NCBI GenBank assembly: GCA_965213735.1
Contig: CBDCAB010000006.1
Coordinates: 620,001-684,000 of the forward strand
Length of the DNA stretch: 64,000 bases
Direction: 5' to 3'
Source: CALDTK01 sp965213735
GTDB lineage: Bacteria > Bacteroidota > Bacteroidia > Chitinophagales > Saprospiraceae
The notes under the pieces are model-generated. The model saw nothing but the letters and a program-made list of their open reading frames with translations. It ran no database searches and was not told the origin of the DNA. The first letter of the stretch is position 1, and every line of letters begins with the position of its first letter. Positions 40,947 through 49,294 of this stretch are shown here, one piece after another. The position numbers and the translations under genes are program-made.

Positions 40947-41996
40947 ATGAGCACAGCACCACAATTACCCAGCGGGTACGGGCACAAAAAACCGTTCTGG
41001 AAGCGTCCCGAAGGCGTTACTGGAGCCATCCTTGGCATCGGCCTACTAGTGGCATTCGGCTTTTTGATGAGCATAGTCAATTGGCCTTTGTTACTCCGCA
41101 ATACAGCGGCATTTGCCGGCTTAGTAGCTCTTGTGGGGGGCATCTTATTCATGGTGCTCGATCCGAAGATGCGCCAACTCCTCTGGTACGGCTATAAAAG
41201 TGCAATGCGCAAAATCACCGGCGTATTTGTGAAGGTCGACCCGATAGGCATCCTCAAAAGCTATGTCGACGACCTGGAGAGCAATCTCCGAAGCATGAAT
41301 GCCCAAATCAACAAGCTGCGGGGCCAAATGCACAAACTCGATGAACTCATCAAAACCAACAAGCGCGAGATCGACTCCCATATGCGCATTGCTAAGCAGG
41401 CGCGAGACAAGCAAAAATCGGAGGTATTTACCCTCAAAACTCGCCGCGCAGGTCGACTCAAGGAATCTAATCTCCGGCTAGAGGACCTCTACAAGAAGAT
41501 GGAAATCCTCTACCGCGTGCTCGACCGGATGTACCGCAACGGAGAGATTCTCATTGAGGATGTCCGCGACCAGGTGGTGGTCAAGGAACAGGAGCGCAAA
41601 GCCATCCGTGCTTCCCACAGCGCTATGCAGAGTGCTGCCACAGTGATGGGAGAGGACAAGGATGCGCGCTTCATGTACGATCAGGCACTAGAAGCGATTG
41701 CCGAAGACGTGAGCCTCAAGGTGGGCGAAATGGAGCGCTTTATGGAGATGAGCTCCACCTTCATGGATTCGGTCGATCTGCAAAATGGATCGTTCGAAGA
41801 ACGCGGTATGGAAATGCTCGAACGCTGGGAGCGGGAAGGCGACTCTATCCTCCTCGGCGCCGGTGAGAAAAACAACCTCATCGCCGAAGCAAACGACGAC
41901 GCCAATATCCTCAATATCGATGCGCCTCGTGCCGAACCCGTACGACGGGACAGCGGACAACGCGGAAGCAATCAATACGACGCCTTTTTCGAATAA
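40947..41996 (+). CDS. Membrane-anchored coiled-coil protein, PspA-like
   Basis: 349 residues: two transmembrane helices at about 25-45 and 50-70, then a long charged helical region (IGILKSYVDDLESNLRSMNAQINKLRGQM ... KTNKREIDSHMRIAKQARDKQ ... YRVLDRMYRNGEILIEDVRDQV) and a low-complexity acidic tail. The coiled coil resembles PspA/IM30-type proteins, which here is a structural likeness only. The start is ATG 40947; the frame extends to 40869 without similarity. A small one-TM gene follows 6 nt later. Confidence 0.75.
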   Translation: MSTAPQLPSGYGHKKPFWKRPEGVTGAILGIGLLVAFGFLMSIVNWPLLLRNTAAFAGLVALVGGILFMVLDPKMRQLLWYGYKSAMRKITGVFVKVDPIGILKSYVDDLESNLRSMNAQINKLRGQMHKLDELIKTNKREIDSHMRIAKQARDKQKSEVFTLKTRRAGRLKESNLRLEDLYKKMEILYRVLDRMYRNGEILIEDVRDQVVVKEQERKAIRASHSAMQSAATVMGEDKDARFMYDQALEAIAEDVSLKVGEMERFMEMSSTFMDSVDLQNGSFEERGMEMLERWEREGDSILLGAGEKNNLIAEANDDANILNIDAPRAEPVRRDSGQRGSNQYDAFFE

Positions 41997-42002
41997 CGCA
42001 CC

Positions 42003-42173
42003 ATGGCAACAAGAACCCGAATTACAGGCTTTACGCGTTTTTTGCTCGTGCTGGCATTAATGGCGGCACTCTTTTTTGGCGTTCAATACGCATTAACGAA
42101 CACGGAGTGGGGGAGAGACCTTCACCTAAAGGTGCAGGAAGCTGTCCCGCAAGAGAGCAACGTGGATAACTAA
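42003..42173 (+). CDS. Small single-TM protein, 56 residues
   Basis: ATG at 42003, 6 nt after the stop of the coiled-coil membrane gene, stop TAA at 42171. It has a basic N-terminus (MATRTRITGF), one hydrophobic helix (LLVLALMAALFFGVQYAL) and a polar tail (NTEWGRDLHLKVQEAVPQ). The sharp charge-hydrophobic layout and tight spacing support a real gene, possibly a membrane partner of the upstream protein or a truncated larger one. No family is recognised. Confidence 0.65.
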   Translation: MATRTRITGFTRFLLVLALMAALFFGVQYALTNTEWGRDLHLKVQEAVPQESNVDN

Positions 42174-42339
42174 TTTGCATCTGCCTTAGCAGTATGTTTA
42201 TTCGGTTGATTGTCAACAACCTAGATGTTTACCTAATTCTCGGTAATCGCTGGCTTGAGATTTGCCGTAGCCTCGTAGTAAAGACGACCTTTGCACTCGA
42301 ATTCGTTAGGTGATCCCCAGCCTGGCACCCCGGACCACT

Positions 42340-44733
42340 ATGCCTAACACTAACTCCAAATTATTACTCGCCACTTTAGCAGTGCTGCTGTCTGTAGCAG
42401 CGCTTGCTCAGCCGGCAGTCGAGTGGAGTTACAACTATGGCGGCTCTTCCTTCGAAGAAATTACAGCTATCGTGCAGGCGCCCGACGGTGGCTTTCTCGC
42501 TGTAGGACATACCGCTTCTAGCAACTCCGGCAGCATCACCAGCAACAACGCAGGCAGCCTCGATATCCTCGCAGTGCGCATGTCTAATTCAGGCGTGAAG
42601 CTGTGGGAGCGGCTGATCGGAAGCACTGACGAAGACCGCGCCTACGATGTGATAGTCGACCAGCAAAACAGATTCGTCATCACAGGCTTATCCCGTGGCG
42701 GCATGGATGGCACTAAAACAGTGGATCGGGACGGACCAGCCTCCTACGCGCCTGATGTCTACGTTATTTGCCTCGACCAGGCTGGAAACTCCATCTGGCA
42801 GTCGACTATCGGCGGCAACGGCCTCCACTTGGGCCGAAAGCTCATTCAACTCGATAACGGCCACTATCTCATAGCCGCCGAAACCAATGCCGTTCCTTCT
42901 ATGTGGGGCAAACGCGCGCTGCCACTCACTTCAGGTCCTGATCCTGACAGCGCCCGCTTTGATTACTGGCTCATCGAGCTCAACGAACAAGGTACTTTCG
43001 TACGCGAGCACATCTACGGCGGCTCAAACAATGACCGCATCTGGGGCCTCAAGCAGCTCGCCGACAAGACAGTCGTGCTCTACGGAGAATCACGCTCACC
43101 CGCAAGCGGCGTAAAATCCCGCGATAGCTTCGGAGCTAACGATATGTGGCTCGTCCACGTCAACCCTGACGGGAGCATCATCACCGACTACCAATTCGGC
43201 GGATCAGAAGTAGAAGTCCCCTTCTTCCTGACGCAGTTTAACAACGGCGACATCTTCGTATCCGGTCAGTCTACCTCTCCTCCCAGTGGCAACAAATCTT
43301 CACCTGCCCTCGGCGAACTCGACTTGTGGTGTGTCCGCTTAGAGCAGGGGACGGGTCAGATAGTTTGGGATCGCACTTTTGGTGGTGCAGACATCGACGA
43401 TGCCTATACAGGACGTAAAAACATCAACGATTACATCGTACTGGCCGGCACCACCCGCTCCGCTGTACGTGGCGATTCGGTAAGCATGATCAATGGGCGC
43501 GACGATGGCTGGATGATTTACATCTCTCCAGCTGGTGAGTTGATCTGGGACATCACCCGCGGTGGTGACAACAGTGAAAATATTCGCGCACTCATCCGCT
43601 CAGAAGATGGAGCTTGGTACATCGGTGGAGAGAGCAATTCTGGTCCATTCGATTGGCGCGATGCGAGCGCTGGCGGACCTTATGGAGAGCTGTTCAACGG
43701 CGTGCGCGCCAACGATGGCTGGCTCGCAAAGTTAGCTTGTGACTTTACCGTCGATCTCGGCGCTGACACCGTCAATACCTGCCTGGGTGAGGAAATTACC
43801 TTGCGCAACATGGACGCCAGCAACCTGCCTCACACCACCTACCTCTGGAGTGATGGCTCTACTGAAAGCACCTACACCACCACACCTGTCGACGATCAGA
43901 TGGTCGTGCTCGAGAGTGTGAGTCTCGATGCCTGCGAGGCCATCGACACCGCCTACATCCACGTGCACACGCGTCCCGCCCTCGATGAATTAATTGTTGA
44001 GCCGGGGAATTGTGCTGGTGACGGCACAGGGTCGCTCTACATCGAGCCTAGCATCGACGCGGGTACTTTTATTCTTAATGGTACAGAATACACCGCACCG
44101 ACGCTGTTCGAAAATCTAAGCAGCGGCGACTATACCATTCAAATAGTTAGCTCTCTTGCTCGCTGTAGCGTCGACACCACCGTGACGCTGCAACCAGTCA
44201 ATGATTTCACCATCAATCTTGGTGGAGACCAGGAGCATGTGCTCGGCAGCATCATCACGCTCGACCCACAGCCATCTACTGCCGAACCACTTAGCTACCT
44301 GTGGAGTGGCCCCGCAGGCATCTGCGAAGACTGCGAACGCCCAAGCTTTCGACTACTCAGCAGTGGGGAGGTGAGTGTTACAGCTACCAATGATGAAGGT
44401 TGCTCGCAGTCGTCACAGCTCTTCATCACCGGCATCGAAGACAAGCGCGTTGGGGTGCCTAACGCGATGAGTCCAAATTTCGATGGCATCAACGATCGGT
44501 TCGGGGTCTATCTCTCTCCGTACGTCGAGAGTGCCGGACCACTCCGCATTTTTGACCGCTGGGGCAATTTGGTATTCGTTGGGCTTGGCGAGCAAATGAC
44601 TAGCGCAGATGGTTGGGATGGCACTGTGCGGGGCAAGCCCGTTCAGGCAGGAGTCTATACCTACATTTTGCCCGTCGTCTACCTCAATGGAGAGGAGAGT
44701 GTGATTCAGGGAGAAGTTACGCTGATGCGCTAG
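42340..44733 (+). CDS. T9SS type B sorting-domain surface protein
   Basis: 797 residues. Signal peptide (LLLATLAVLLSVAALAQ), then about 440 residues of repeated blade-like units (VEWSYNYGGSSFEEITAIVQAPDGGFLAVGHT, with WERLIGSTDED, WQSTIGGNGLH, WDRTFGGADIDD, WDITRGGDNSEN). Two Ig-like/SprB-like stretches follow, then the gliding-motility-associated C-terminal domain (PNAMSPNFDGINDRFGVYLS ... LRIFDRWGNLVF ... WDGTVRGKPVQAGVYTYIL). It is expected to be exported by T9SS and attached to the cell surface. ATG 42340 is chosen over GTG 42310 because the signal peptide then has a usual n-region. Confidence 0.9.
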   Translation: MPNTNSKLLLATLAVLLSVAALAQPAVEWSYNYGGSSFEEITAIVQAPDGGFLAVGHTASSNSGSITSNNAGSLDILAVRMSNSGVKLWERLIGSTDEDRAYDVIVDQQNRFVITGLSRGGMDGTKTVDRDGPASYAPDVYVICLDQAGNSIWQSTIGGNGLHLGRKLIQLDNGHYLIAAETNAVPSMWGKRALPLTSGPDPDSARFDYWLIELNEQGTFVREHIYGGSNNDRIWGLKQLADKTVVLYGESRSPASGVKSRDSFGANDMWLVHVNPDGSIITDYQFGGSEVEVPFFLTQFNNGDIFVSGQSTSPPSGNKSSPALGELDLWCVRLEQGTGQIVWDRTFGGADIDDAYTGRKNINDYIVLAGTTRSAVRGDSVSMINGRDDGWMIYISPAGELIWDITRGGDNSENIRALIRSEDGAWYIGGESNSGPFDWRDASAGGPYGELFNGVRANDGWLAKLACDFTVDLGADTVNTCLGEEITLRNMDASNLPHTTYLWSDGSTESTYTTTPVDDQMVVLESVSLDACEAIDTAYIHVHTRPALDELIVEPGNCAGDGTGSLYIEPSIDAGTFILNGTEYTAPTLFENLSSGDYTIQIVSSLARCSVDTTVTLQPVNDFTINLGGDQEHVLGSIITLDPQPSTAEPLSYLWSGPAGICEDCERPSFRLLSSGEVSVTATNDEGCSQSSQLFITGIEDKRVGVPNAMSPNFDGINDRFGVYLSPYVESAGPLRIFDRWGNLVFVGLGEQMTSADGWDGTVRGKPVQAGVYTYILPVVYLNGEESVIQGEVTLMR

Positions 44734-45937
44734 CAATAGCCTGCCCAGCCAGATATCCTCCTGTCCAGGCAGCTTGAAAATTAAATCCGCCTGTCACGCC
44801 GTCAATATTGAGCAGCTCGCCAGCGGCATAAAGGCCCTCATAGCCGCGCACTGCATAGCTGCGAAAGTCTATGGCTCGTAGTTCTATGCCGCCGGCAGTC
44901 ACGAATTCTTCTTTAAAAGTTGTCTTGCCCACCATGGTGTAGCTGTCGTTGCAGAGTACATCGGTGAGGCTATTTAGCTGTGTGCGTGTGAGTTCGGCCC
45001 ACTTGCGCTGCGGGTCCACTTTAGCGCGGTGTAGCAGGTAATCCCACAGCCGCTTGGGTAGGCCCAGCTGGAGCCCTGAGCGGACGGCAAGCTTACCTGA
45101 TTCGCGCTTTACCAAGTCGAGGTAGTCAGCAGTTTCGCTAGGAGAGTTATAGGTCCAGCTTACGCCAAAACTGGTCTTATACCCGCAGCCATACAAAGCT
45201 CTTGCAGCTTCTGCACTGGCACGTAATACGGCTGGTCCGCTCAAACCCCAGTGCGTGATGAGGATTGGACCGTGGGTTTCGATGCCGAAATCTTTGAGTA
45301 TGATACGACCTTCCGTGACGCTTAGCCCCTTGAGTTCGTGCAGCGCTGGTAAGGGTACTTTAAATGTGAAAAGACTCGGAACAGGATCGACCAGTTCTAT
45401 TGCCAGCTTGGCAAGTACCGCAAGCAAGCTCGGGGCACTTCCGCTGGCGAGTAAGACCTGTTTTGCCGAAAGGCGACGACCATTAGCGCACAGCAGCTGC
45501 CATGCCTCATCAACAGGTTGAAGGTCAGTCACCTTATGCTGAAGCAGCACCTCTATCGCATGAGCTTTAGCGGCACCTTGCAAGGCATCGATGATGCTTT
45601 CGGAGCTGTCGGATTCGGGAAAAACGCGCCCATCCTCCTCGATTTTGAGCGGCACAGCTCGATCCTCAAACCAGGCCATCGTATCGCCAGGCGCAAATTT
45701 CGTGAAGGGGCCGAGGAGTTCACGACCACCTCGCGGATAATGCTGCACGAGTTGTGTAGGATCGAACTCGGCGTGGGTGACGTTACAACGGCCTCCACCA
45801 CTGATGCGCACCTTCTGCAGCGTACGCTTAGACTGCTCGAGGATAGCGATGCGCAGTGGCCTAGTAGCTGCCTCTGCTGCCGAAACTGCTCCAAAATAGC
45901 CTGCAGCGCCGCCACCAACGACAATCAGATCGTACAT
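44717..45937 (-). CDS. HI0933/BaiN-type flavoprotein oxidoreductase
   Basis: 406 residues. FAD-binding Rossmann motif LIVVGGGAAGYFGAVSAAE, KVRISGGGRCNVTHAE (family hallmark), ITHWGLSGPAVLRASAEAA and the C-terminal TGGFNFQAAWTGGYLAGQAI. Family members reduce various substrates; the physiological role here is unknown. Its 3' end overlaps the convergent T9SS gene by 17 nt. It follows the alpha-oxoamine synthase by 12 nt, so the two probably share a transcript. Confidence 0.92.
   Translation of the reverse strand: MYDLIVVGGGAAGYFGAVSAAEAATRPLRIAILEQSKRTLQKVRISGGGRCNVTHAEFDPTQLVQHYPRGGRELLGPFTKFAPGDTMAWFEDRAVPLKIEEDGRVFPESDSSESIIDALQGAAKAHAIEVLLQHKVTDLQPVDEAWQLLCANGRRLSAKQVLLASGSAPSLLAVLAKLAIELVDPVPSLFTFKVPLPALHELKGLSVTEGRIILKDFGIETHGPILITHWGLSGPAVLRASAEAARALYGCGYKTSFGVSWTYNSPSETADYLDLVKRESGKLAVRSGLQLGLPKRLWDYLLHRAKVDPQRKWAELTRTQLNSLTDVLCNDSYTMVGKTTFKEEFVTAGGIELRAIDFRSYAVRGYEGLYAAGELLNIDGVTGGFNFQAAWTGGYLAGQAIASASA
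45158..45171 (-). repeat. GNAA mini-hairpin, GTAA loop
   Basis: GTTTTG-GC-GTAA-GC, sense strand of the flavoprotein gene, read as F-G-V-S. Confidence 0.7.
45460..45473 (+). repeat. GNAA mini-hairpin, exact form B
   Basis: GTTTTG-CC-GAAA-GG, antisense to the flavoprotein gene, read as L-S-A-K-Q; 302 bp from and opposed to the copy at 45158. Confidence 0.85.
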
Positions 45938-45949
45938 GGTGACAAGATG

Positions 45950-47227
45950 CTACTCCTCAGTGGCAGCCAGTACGCCGCCCGCAAAGCGCTGCATCATTTC
46001 GGCCTCATCGACGCCTTGAATTTGCAGCGCCTGCTGATACATCTCGTCGAGGCCGCGCACGAGCGCCAATACTTGCTCGCGTGTGTGGGTGCGGGTAAGT
46101 GTGACGCGGACACCACACTTATTGAAAGGAACAGCAGGATAACCCGTCGGCGTCACAAAAATGCCGTACTCCTCCTGTAAGAGTTTTGCAACGGTAAATA
46201 GAGTAGGCAAGTCTCCGATGCCGACATAAAAGACTGGACTTACTGAATCATCAACGATCGTTAAGCCAGCAGCAGTAGCCTCATCGCGGAATAGTTTGCA
46301 CAGCTCGTTGAGGTCGTGCTGCAACTCGTAAATCTCATCGCTCAGGAGGATATCAGCACAAACGAGTGCTGAGGCCAGACCAGCAGGCGGGATGGGACCC
46401 GAAAAGGTAAGGGTCTTGCCGGTAACGCGTACCACATCACGAAGCTGCTCAGATGGCAAGACGATGGCACCACCTCCACTGGCCACAGCTTTGTTGAGGC
46501 TGGTTACGAGCACCATGCGTTCGTGCATGGGCATCTGGTCGAGGGCATAGCCACGCCCGTGCTTGCCAGCCCAACCCATACCGTGGGCATCATCGCAGTA
46601 GAGGTAGAGATTGTCGAACTCCTCGAGCAAGGCAGCGATTTCGTCGAAAGGAGCGACGTCACCGTAGATGCTGTACACGCCATCGAACACGTACCAGACC
46701 TGATCGTGCAGCACACTGAGTTTGGCGATGCGCTCGCGCAGGGTGAGCATATCGTTATGCGGCACAACTTCCCGGTGCGCCCCGCGACCTTTCATGTAGA
46801 TGGTAGCGTCTTGGAGGCTGTTGTGCGCTTGGTAATCAATGATAATGGCATCACGTGTAGACACTACTACCGGCATCACCGAAAAGTGGGCGAGGGTAGT
46901 AGTTGGTGCCACGAGAGTAGGTGCGCCGAACACCTGACTCAACTTGGCTTCGAGTTCGACGTATTCTCCCATTTGCAGATACGATCTGCTCGTGGAGAAG
47001 TATGTACCGTAGGCTTCTATTGCGGCGACGGCAGCGGCCTTCATGCGCTCGTCTTGATCTAGACCGAGGTATGAGCACGAGGCGTAGCTGGTAAGTGATT
47101 GGTTGTTGATCTCCATTTGCCTACCGTCCACCTTGTCGCTGGTGGTTTCGGCAAGCACCACGCCCATAGACTGTGCTGTTTGGAAGCGGGAGAGAACTCG
47201 ATTGGCCGCAAGAGAGACTTTCTTCAT
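45950..47227 (-). CDS. Alpha-oxoamine synthase family aminotransferase (KBL/BioF/SPT type)
   Basis: 425 residues, PLP-dependent fold type I. SYASCSYLGLDQDERM, the cofactor-stacking region, DDAHGMGWAGKHGRG (Asp contacting the PLP ring) and SLNKAVASGGGAIVLP with the Schiff-base lysine are seen. Members join an amino acid to an acyl-CoA: KBL, BioF, or serine palmitoyltransferase-like enzymes. In Saprospiria-type bacteria a sphingolipid or sulfonolipid role is possible but unproven here. I start at ATG 47227 (MKKVSLAANRV). TACATTTG at 47310-47317 on the minus strand is a good -7 element. Confidence 0.85.
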   Translation of the reverse strand: MKKVSLAANRVLSRFQTAQSMGVVLAETTSDKVDGRQMEINNQSLTSYASCSYLGLDQDERMKAAAVAAIEAYGTYFSTSRSYLQMGEYVELEAKLSQVFGAPTLVAPTTTLAHFSVMPVVVSTRDAIIIDYQAHNSLQDATIYMKGRGAHREVVPHNDMLTLRERIAKLSVLHDQVWYVFDGVYSIYGDVAPFDEIAALLEEFDNLYLYCDDAHGMGWAGKHGRGYALDQMPMHERMVLVTSLNKAVASGGGAIVLPSEQLRDVVRVTGKTLTFSGPIPPAGLASALVCADILLSDEIYELQHDLNELCKLFRDEATAAGLTIVDDSVSPVFYVGIGDLPTLFTVAKLLQEEYGIFVTPTGYPAVPFNKCGVRVTLTRTHTREQVLALVRGLDEMYQQALQIQGVDEAEMMQRFAGGVLAATEE

Positions 47228-47309
47228 GATGTATGGCGAGCTAATGCTCAATATGGTGTGTGGTCTGCTGAATCACGTGCTACTAGAGCAGTACCACCTC
47301 TGGTAGGGG

Positions 47310-47317
47310 CAAATGTA
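47310..47317 (-). promoter_or_regulatory. -7 element TACATTTG upstream of the oxoamine synthase
   Basis: An exact TAnnTTTG on the minus strand, 82 nt before the ATG at 47227. Confidence 0.5.
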
Positions 47318-47471
47318 CTTGTGCATACGCGGGAAAGCATACCGCAAATGTGGTGTTAGTATTAATGAATCGTGTTCTGTATGTGAATAAAAACATATAT
47401 GAAATTATCTCCCTGTAACAGTTGAGGCGGAGCATTGGGATAAAATTTGCCTTTTGGCGTGAATGTTCTTC

Positions 47472-47479
47472 TAAATTTG
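47472..47479 (+). promoter_or_regulatory. -7 element TAAATTTG before the Lrp gene
   Basis: Exact TAnnTTTG with a TTTG at 47446-47449 about 22 nt upstream as possible -33 element. The ATG is at 47510. Confidence 0.6.
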
Positions 47480-47509
47480 CCGCCAGATACACCAGCCCTC
47501 ACCTAAGAC

Positions 47510-48013
47510 ATGGATAAGTTAGACAAGACTGATCTGAAGATCCTGCGCATTCTGCAGGAGAACTCGAAGATCACGAACCTGGAATTGAGCAAACGGATAG
47601 GGCTGAGTCCTGCGCCCACGCTCGAACGTGTGAAAAAGCTCGAGCAGAACAACGTCATCGAGAGCTATCACGCCGTGGTACGAGCAACTGCGATCGGCCT
47701 CGACGTGCAGACCTTTGTACTCGTTAGCCTCGCCTGGAAACGCGAAAATGCGCTAAACGATTTTCTCGGCAAGATCGAACACATCGATGAAGTCACCGAG
47801 TGCTACATTATCACCGGTGAAGCAGATTTTCTGTTGAAAACTGTGTGTAAAGATATTCCTACTTACGAACAGCTGCTGTTCAAAACGCTGAGTCAGATTG
47901 AGGAAATCGAGCGACTCAAGACCCTCATGACACTGTCTACTGTCAAGCACAGCAGCGTGTTGCCGTTCGAGTACGGGTACGATCCAGCCAAGCACGTTAA
48001 GAAAAAACGCTAA
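47510..48013 (+). CDS. Lrp/AsnC family transcriptional regulator
   Basis: 167 residues. An N-terminal helix-turn-helix (DLKILRILQENSKITNLELSKRIGLSPAPTLERVKKLE) and a C-terminal RAM/ActR effector domain (VLVSLAWKRENALNDFLGKIEHIDEVTECYIITGEADFLLKTVC). It probably senses an amino acid and controls local or global genes. It is first in a string with an SDR-like gene and gldC. Confidence 0.93.
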   Translation: MDKLDKTDLKILRILQENSKITNLELSKRIGLSPAPTLERVKKLEQNNVIESYHAVVRATAIGLDVQTFVLVSLAWKRENALNDFLGKIEHIDEVTECYIITGEADFLLKTVCKDIPTYEQLLFKTLSQIEEIERLKTLMTLSTVKHSSVLPFEYGYDPAKHVKKKR

Positions 48014-48018
48014 AGCTG

Positions 48019-48756
48019 GTGTCGCGGCTCGCCCTGCACACATCGAACAAAACGGCTTGTGTGGTCGGTGCTACAGGTTTGGTAGGGACTCAGCTCCTCC
48101 AAGCGCTGAGCAAGCACCAGGCTTACCAGCGAATCGTAGCGGTTTGCCGCTCTGAGCCCTGGGGAGCAACTGCAGGCAAGGTGCAGTGGATTCAGTTGCC
48201 GAGCCCTAGTGGTGGTGCAGACACAGAGATAGCTTCCCGAGCTGCGATTTGTGAGGTTTTGCCGAAAGGTGATGACTTCTACTCCTGCCTCGGCACTACA
48301 CGCGCTAAAGCGGGAGGAGCTGAAAAGTTCGAGCACATCGACTACGACCTCAACTTAGCCTTCGCTGAAGCTGCCATCGAGCGCGGCTACAAACAATACC
48401 TGCTGGTGAGTTCGGTAGGCGCCGATGCCCGGTCGAGCTTTCTGTATACGAGGGTCAAAGGCAAACTCGAGCTTGCCGCCAAAACACTACCTTTTTGGAG
48501 TGTCCACATCTTCCAACCTGGTCTGCTACTCGGAGAGCGAAATGATAATCGTTTTGGTGAAAACTTAGCCAAACCTCTCTTCAAAGGCCTCAACTGGCTG
48601 AGCAGTGGCATGCTTGGCAAGTACCGCCCGGTTGAAGCTGAGGCGCTGGCAGAAAGCATGGTTGCCGCAGCTCAACATACCTCCGGCGGAAACTTTACCT
48701 ACCAAGGCGAGGAGCTTCACCGCCTCGCCGAAGCCTATTACCTCAACCAAGCATGA
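48019..48756 (+). CDS. NAD(P)-binding SDR-like protein (HTATIP2/YwnB type)
   Basis: 245 residues, GTG start. Rossmann motif CVVGATGLVGTQLLQAL, then SCLGTTRAKAGGAEKFEHIDYDLNLAFAEAA and LLVSSVGADARSSFLYTRVKGKLE (the Y-x-x-x-K-like region), which is the atypical SDR layout of HTATIP2/TIP30-like proteins. Substrate unknown. It lies between an Lrp gene (5 nt gap) and gldC (overlap ATGA). Confidence 0.85.
   Translation: MSRLALHTSNKTACVVGATGLVGTQLLQALSKHQAYQRIVAVCRSEPWGATAGKVQWIQLPSPSGGADTEIASRAAICEVLPKGDDFYSCLGTTRAKAGGAEKFEHIDYDLNLAFAEAAIERGYKQYLLVSSVGADARSSFLYTRVKGKLELAAKTLPFWSVHIFQPGLLLGERNDNRFGENLAKPLFKGLNWLSSGMLGKYRPVEAEALAESMVAAAQHTSGGNFTYQGEELHRLAEAYYLNQA
48256..48269 (+). repeat. GNAA mini-hairpin, exact form B
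   Basis: GTTTTG-CC-GAAA-GG, sense strand of the SDR-like gene, read as V-L-P-K-G. Confidence 0.85.
48551..48564 (+). repeat. GNAA mini-hairpin, GT/AC stem
   Basis: GTTTTG-GT-GAAA-AC, sense strand of the SDR-like gene, read as F-G-E-N. Relative to form A both sides of one base pair changed (C-G to T-A), so pairing is kept. Confidence 0.6.
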
Positions 48757-49091
48757 GCAAGCCCGCACAAAGTGATATCAAGATTAGCGTCCGCCTCGAT
48801 GAGGAGCGTACACCCATCGACATGGAGATAAGTGGCACTGACTTCACCGAACCTCAGGTGGTGAAAGCAATGCTATTGAGTGTGTTTGATGCCGACCGGC
48901 GCGATACGCTCAAGATTGACCTGTGGACCAAGGATATGCAAATGGTAGAGATGGATCGCTTCATGTTTCAGACGCTGCGCGGACTCGCCGATACCTATCA
49001 CAACGCCACTAAAAATGTGCAGCTCGCCTCAGCAATGCGCCAATTCGTAGATTATTTTGGGCAGCAAGCCGAGATTATTCCGAAAAAATAG
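48753..49091 (+). CDS. gldC: Gliding motility protein GldC
   Basis: 112 residues. The GldC pattern is clear: SDIKISVRLDEERTPIDMEIS, VKAMLLSVFDADRRDTLKIDLWTKDMQMVEMDRFMFQTLRGLADTYHNAT and MRQFVDYFGQQAEII. GldC is a small accessory protein of Bacteroidota gliding and the T9SS; in F. johnsoniae it supports but is not essential for motility. ATGA overlap with the SDR-like gene. Confidence 0.9.
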   Translation: MSKPAQSDIKISVRLDEERTPIDMEISGTDFTEPQVVKAMLLSVFDADRRDTLKIDLWTKDMQMVEMDRFMFQTLRGLADTYHNATKNVQLASAMRQFVDYFGQQAEIIPKK

Positions 49092-49294
49092 GGCTACAGG
49101 AATACAGTTATACGCTACCCCGGATTATGTAGAGACCTGACCCGCAAGGCCTTAACCCTATCTTTGTGACCGCGCCAAGCCGCTGAATATATCAGCTCAC
49201 GGCACGACTCAACCCCCCTCTTCAATCACACGTTCGGCTTCCGATCTGCGGGGCGGGTGGTTATCGTTTGCACACAACCAAAACACCACACTTT

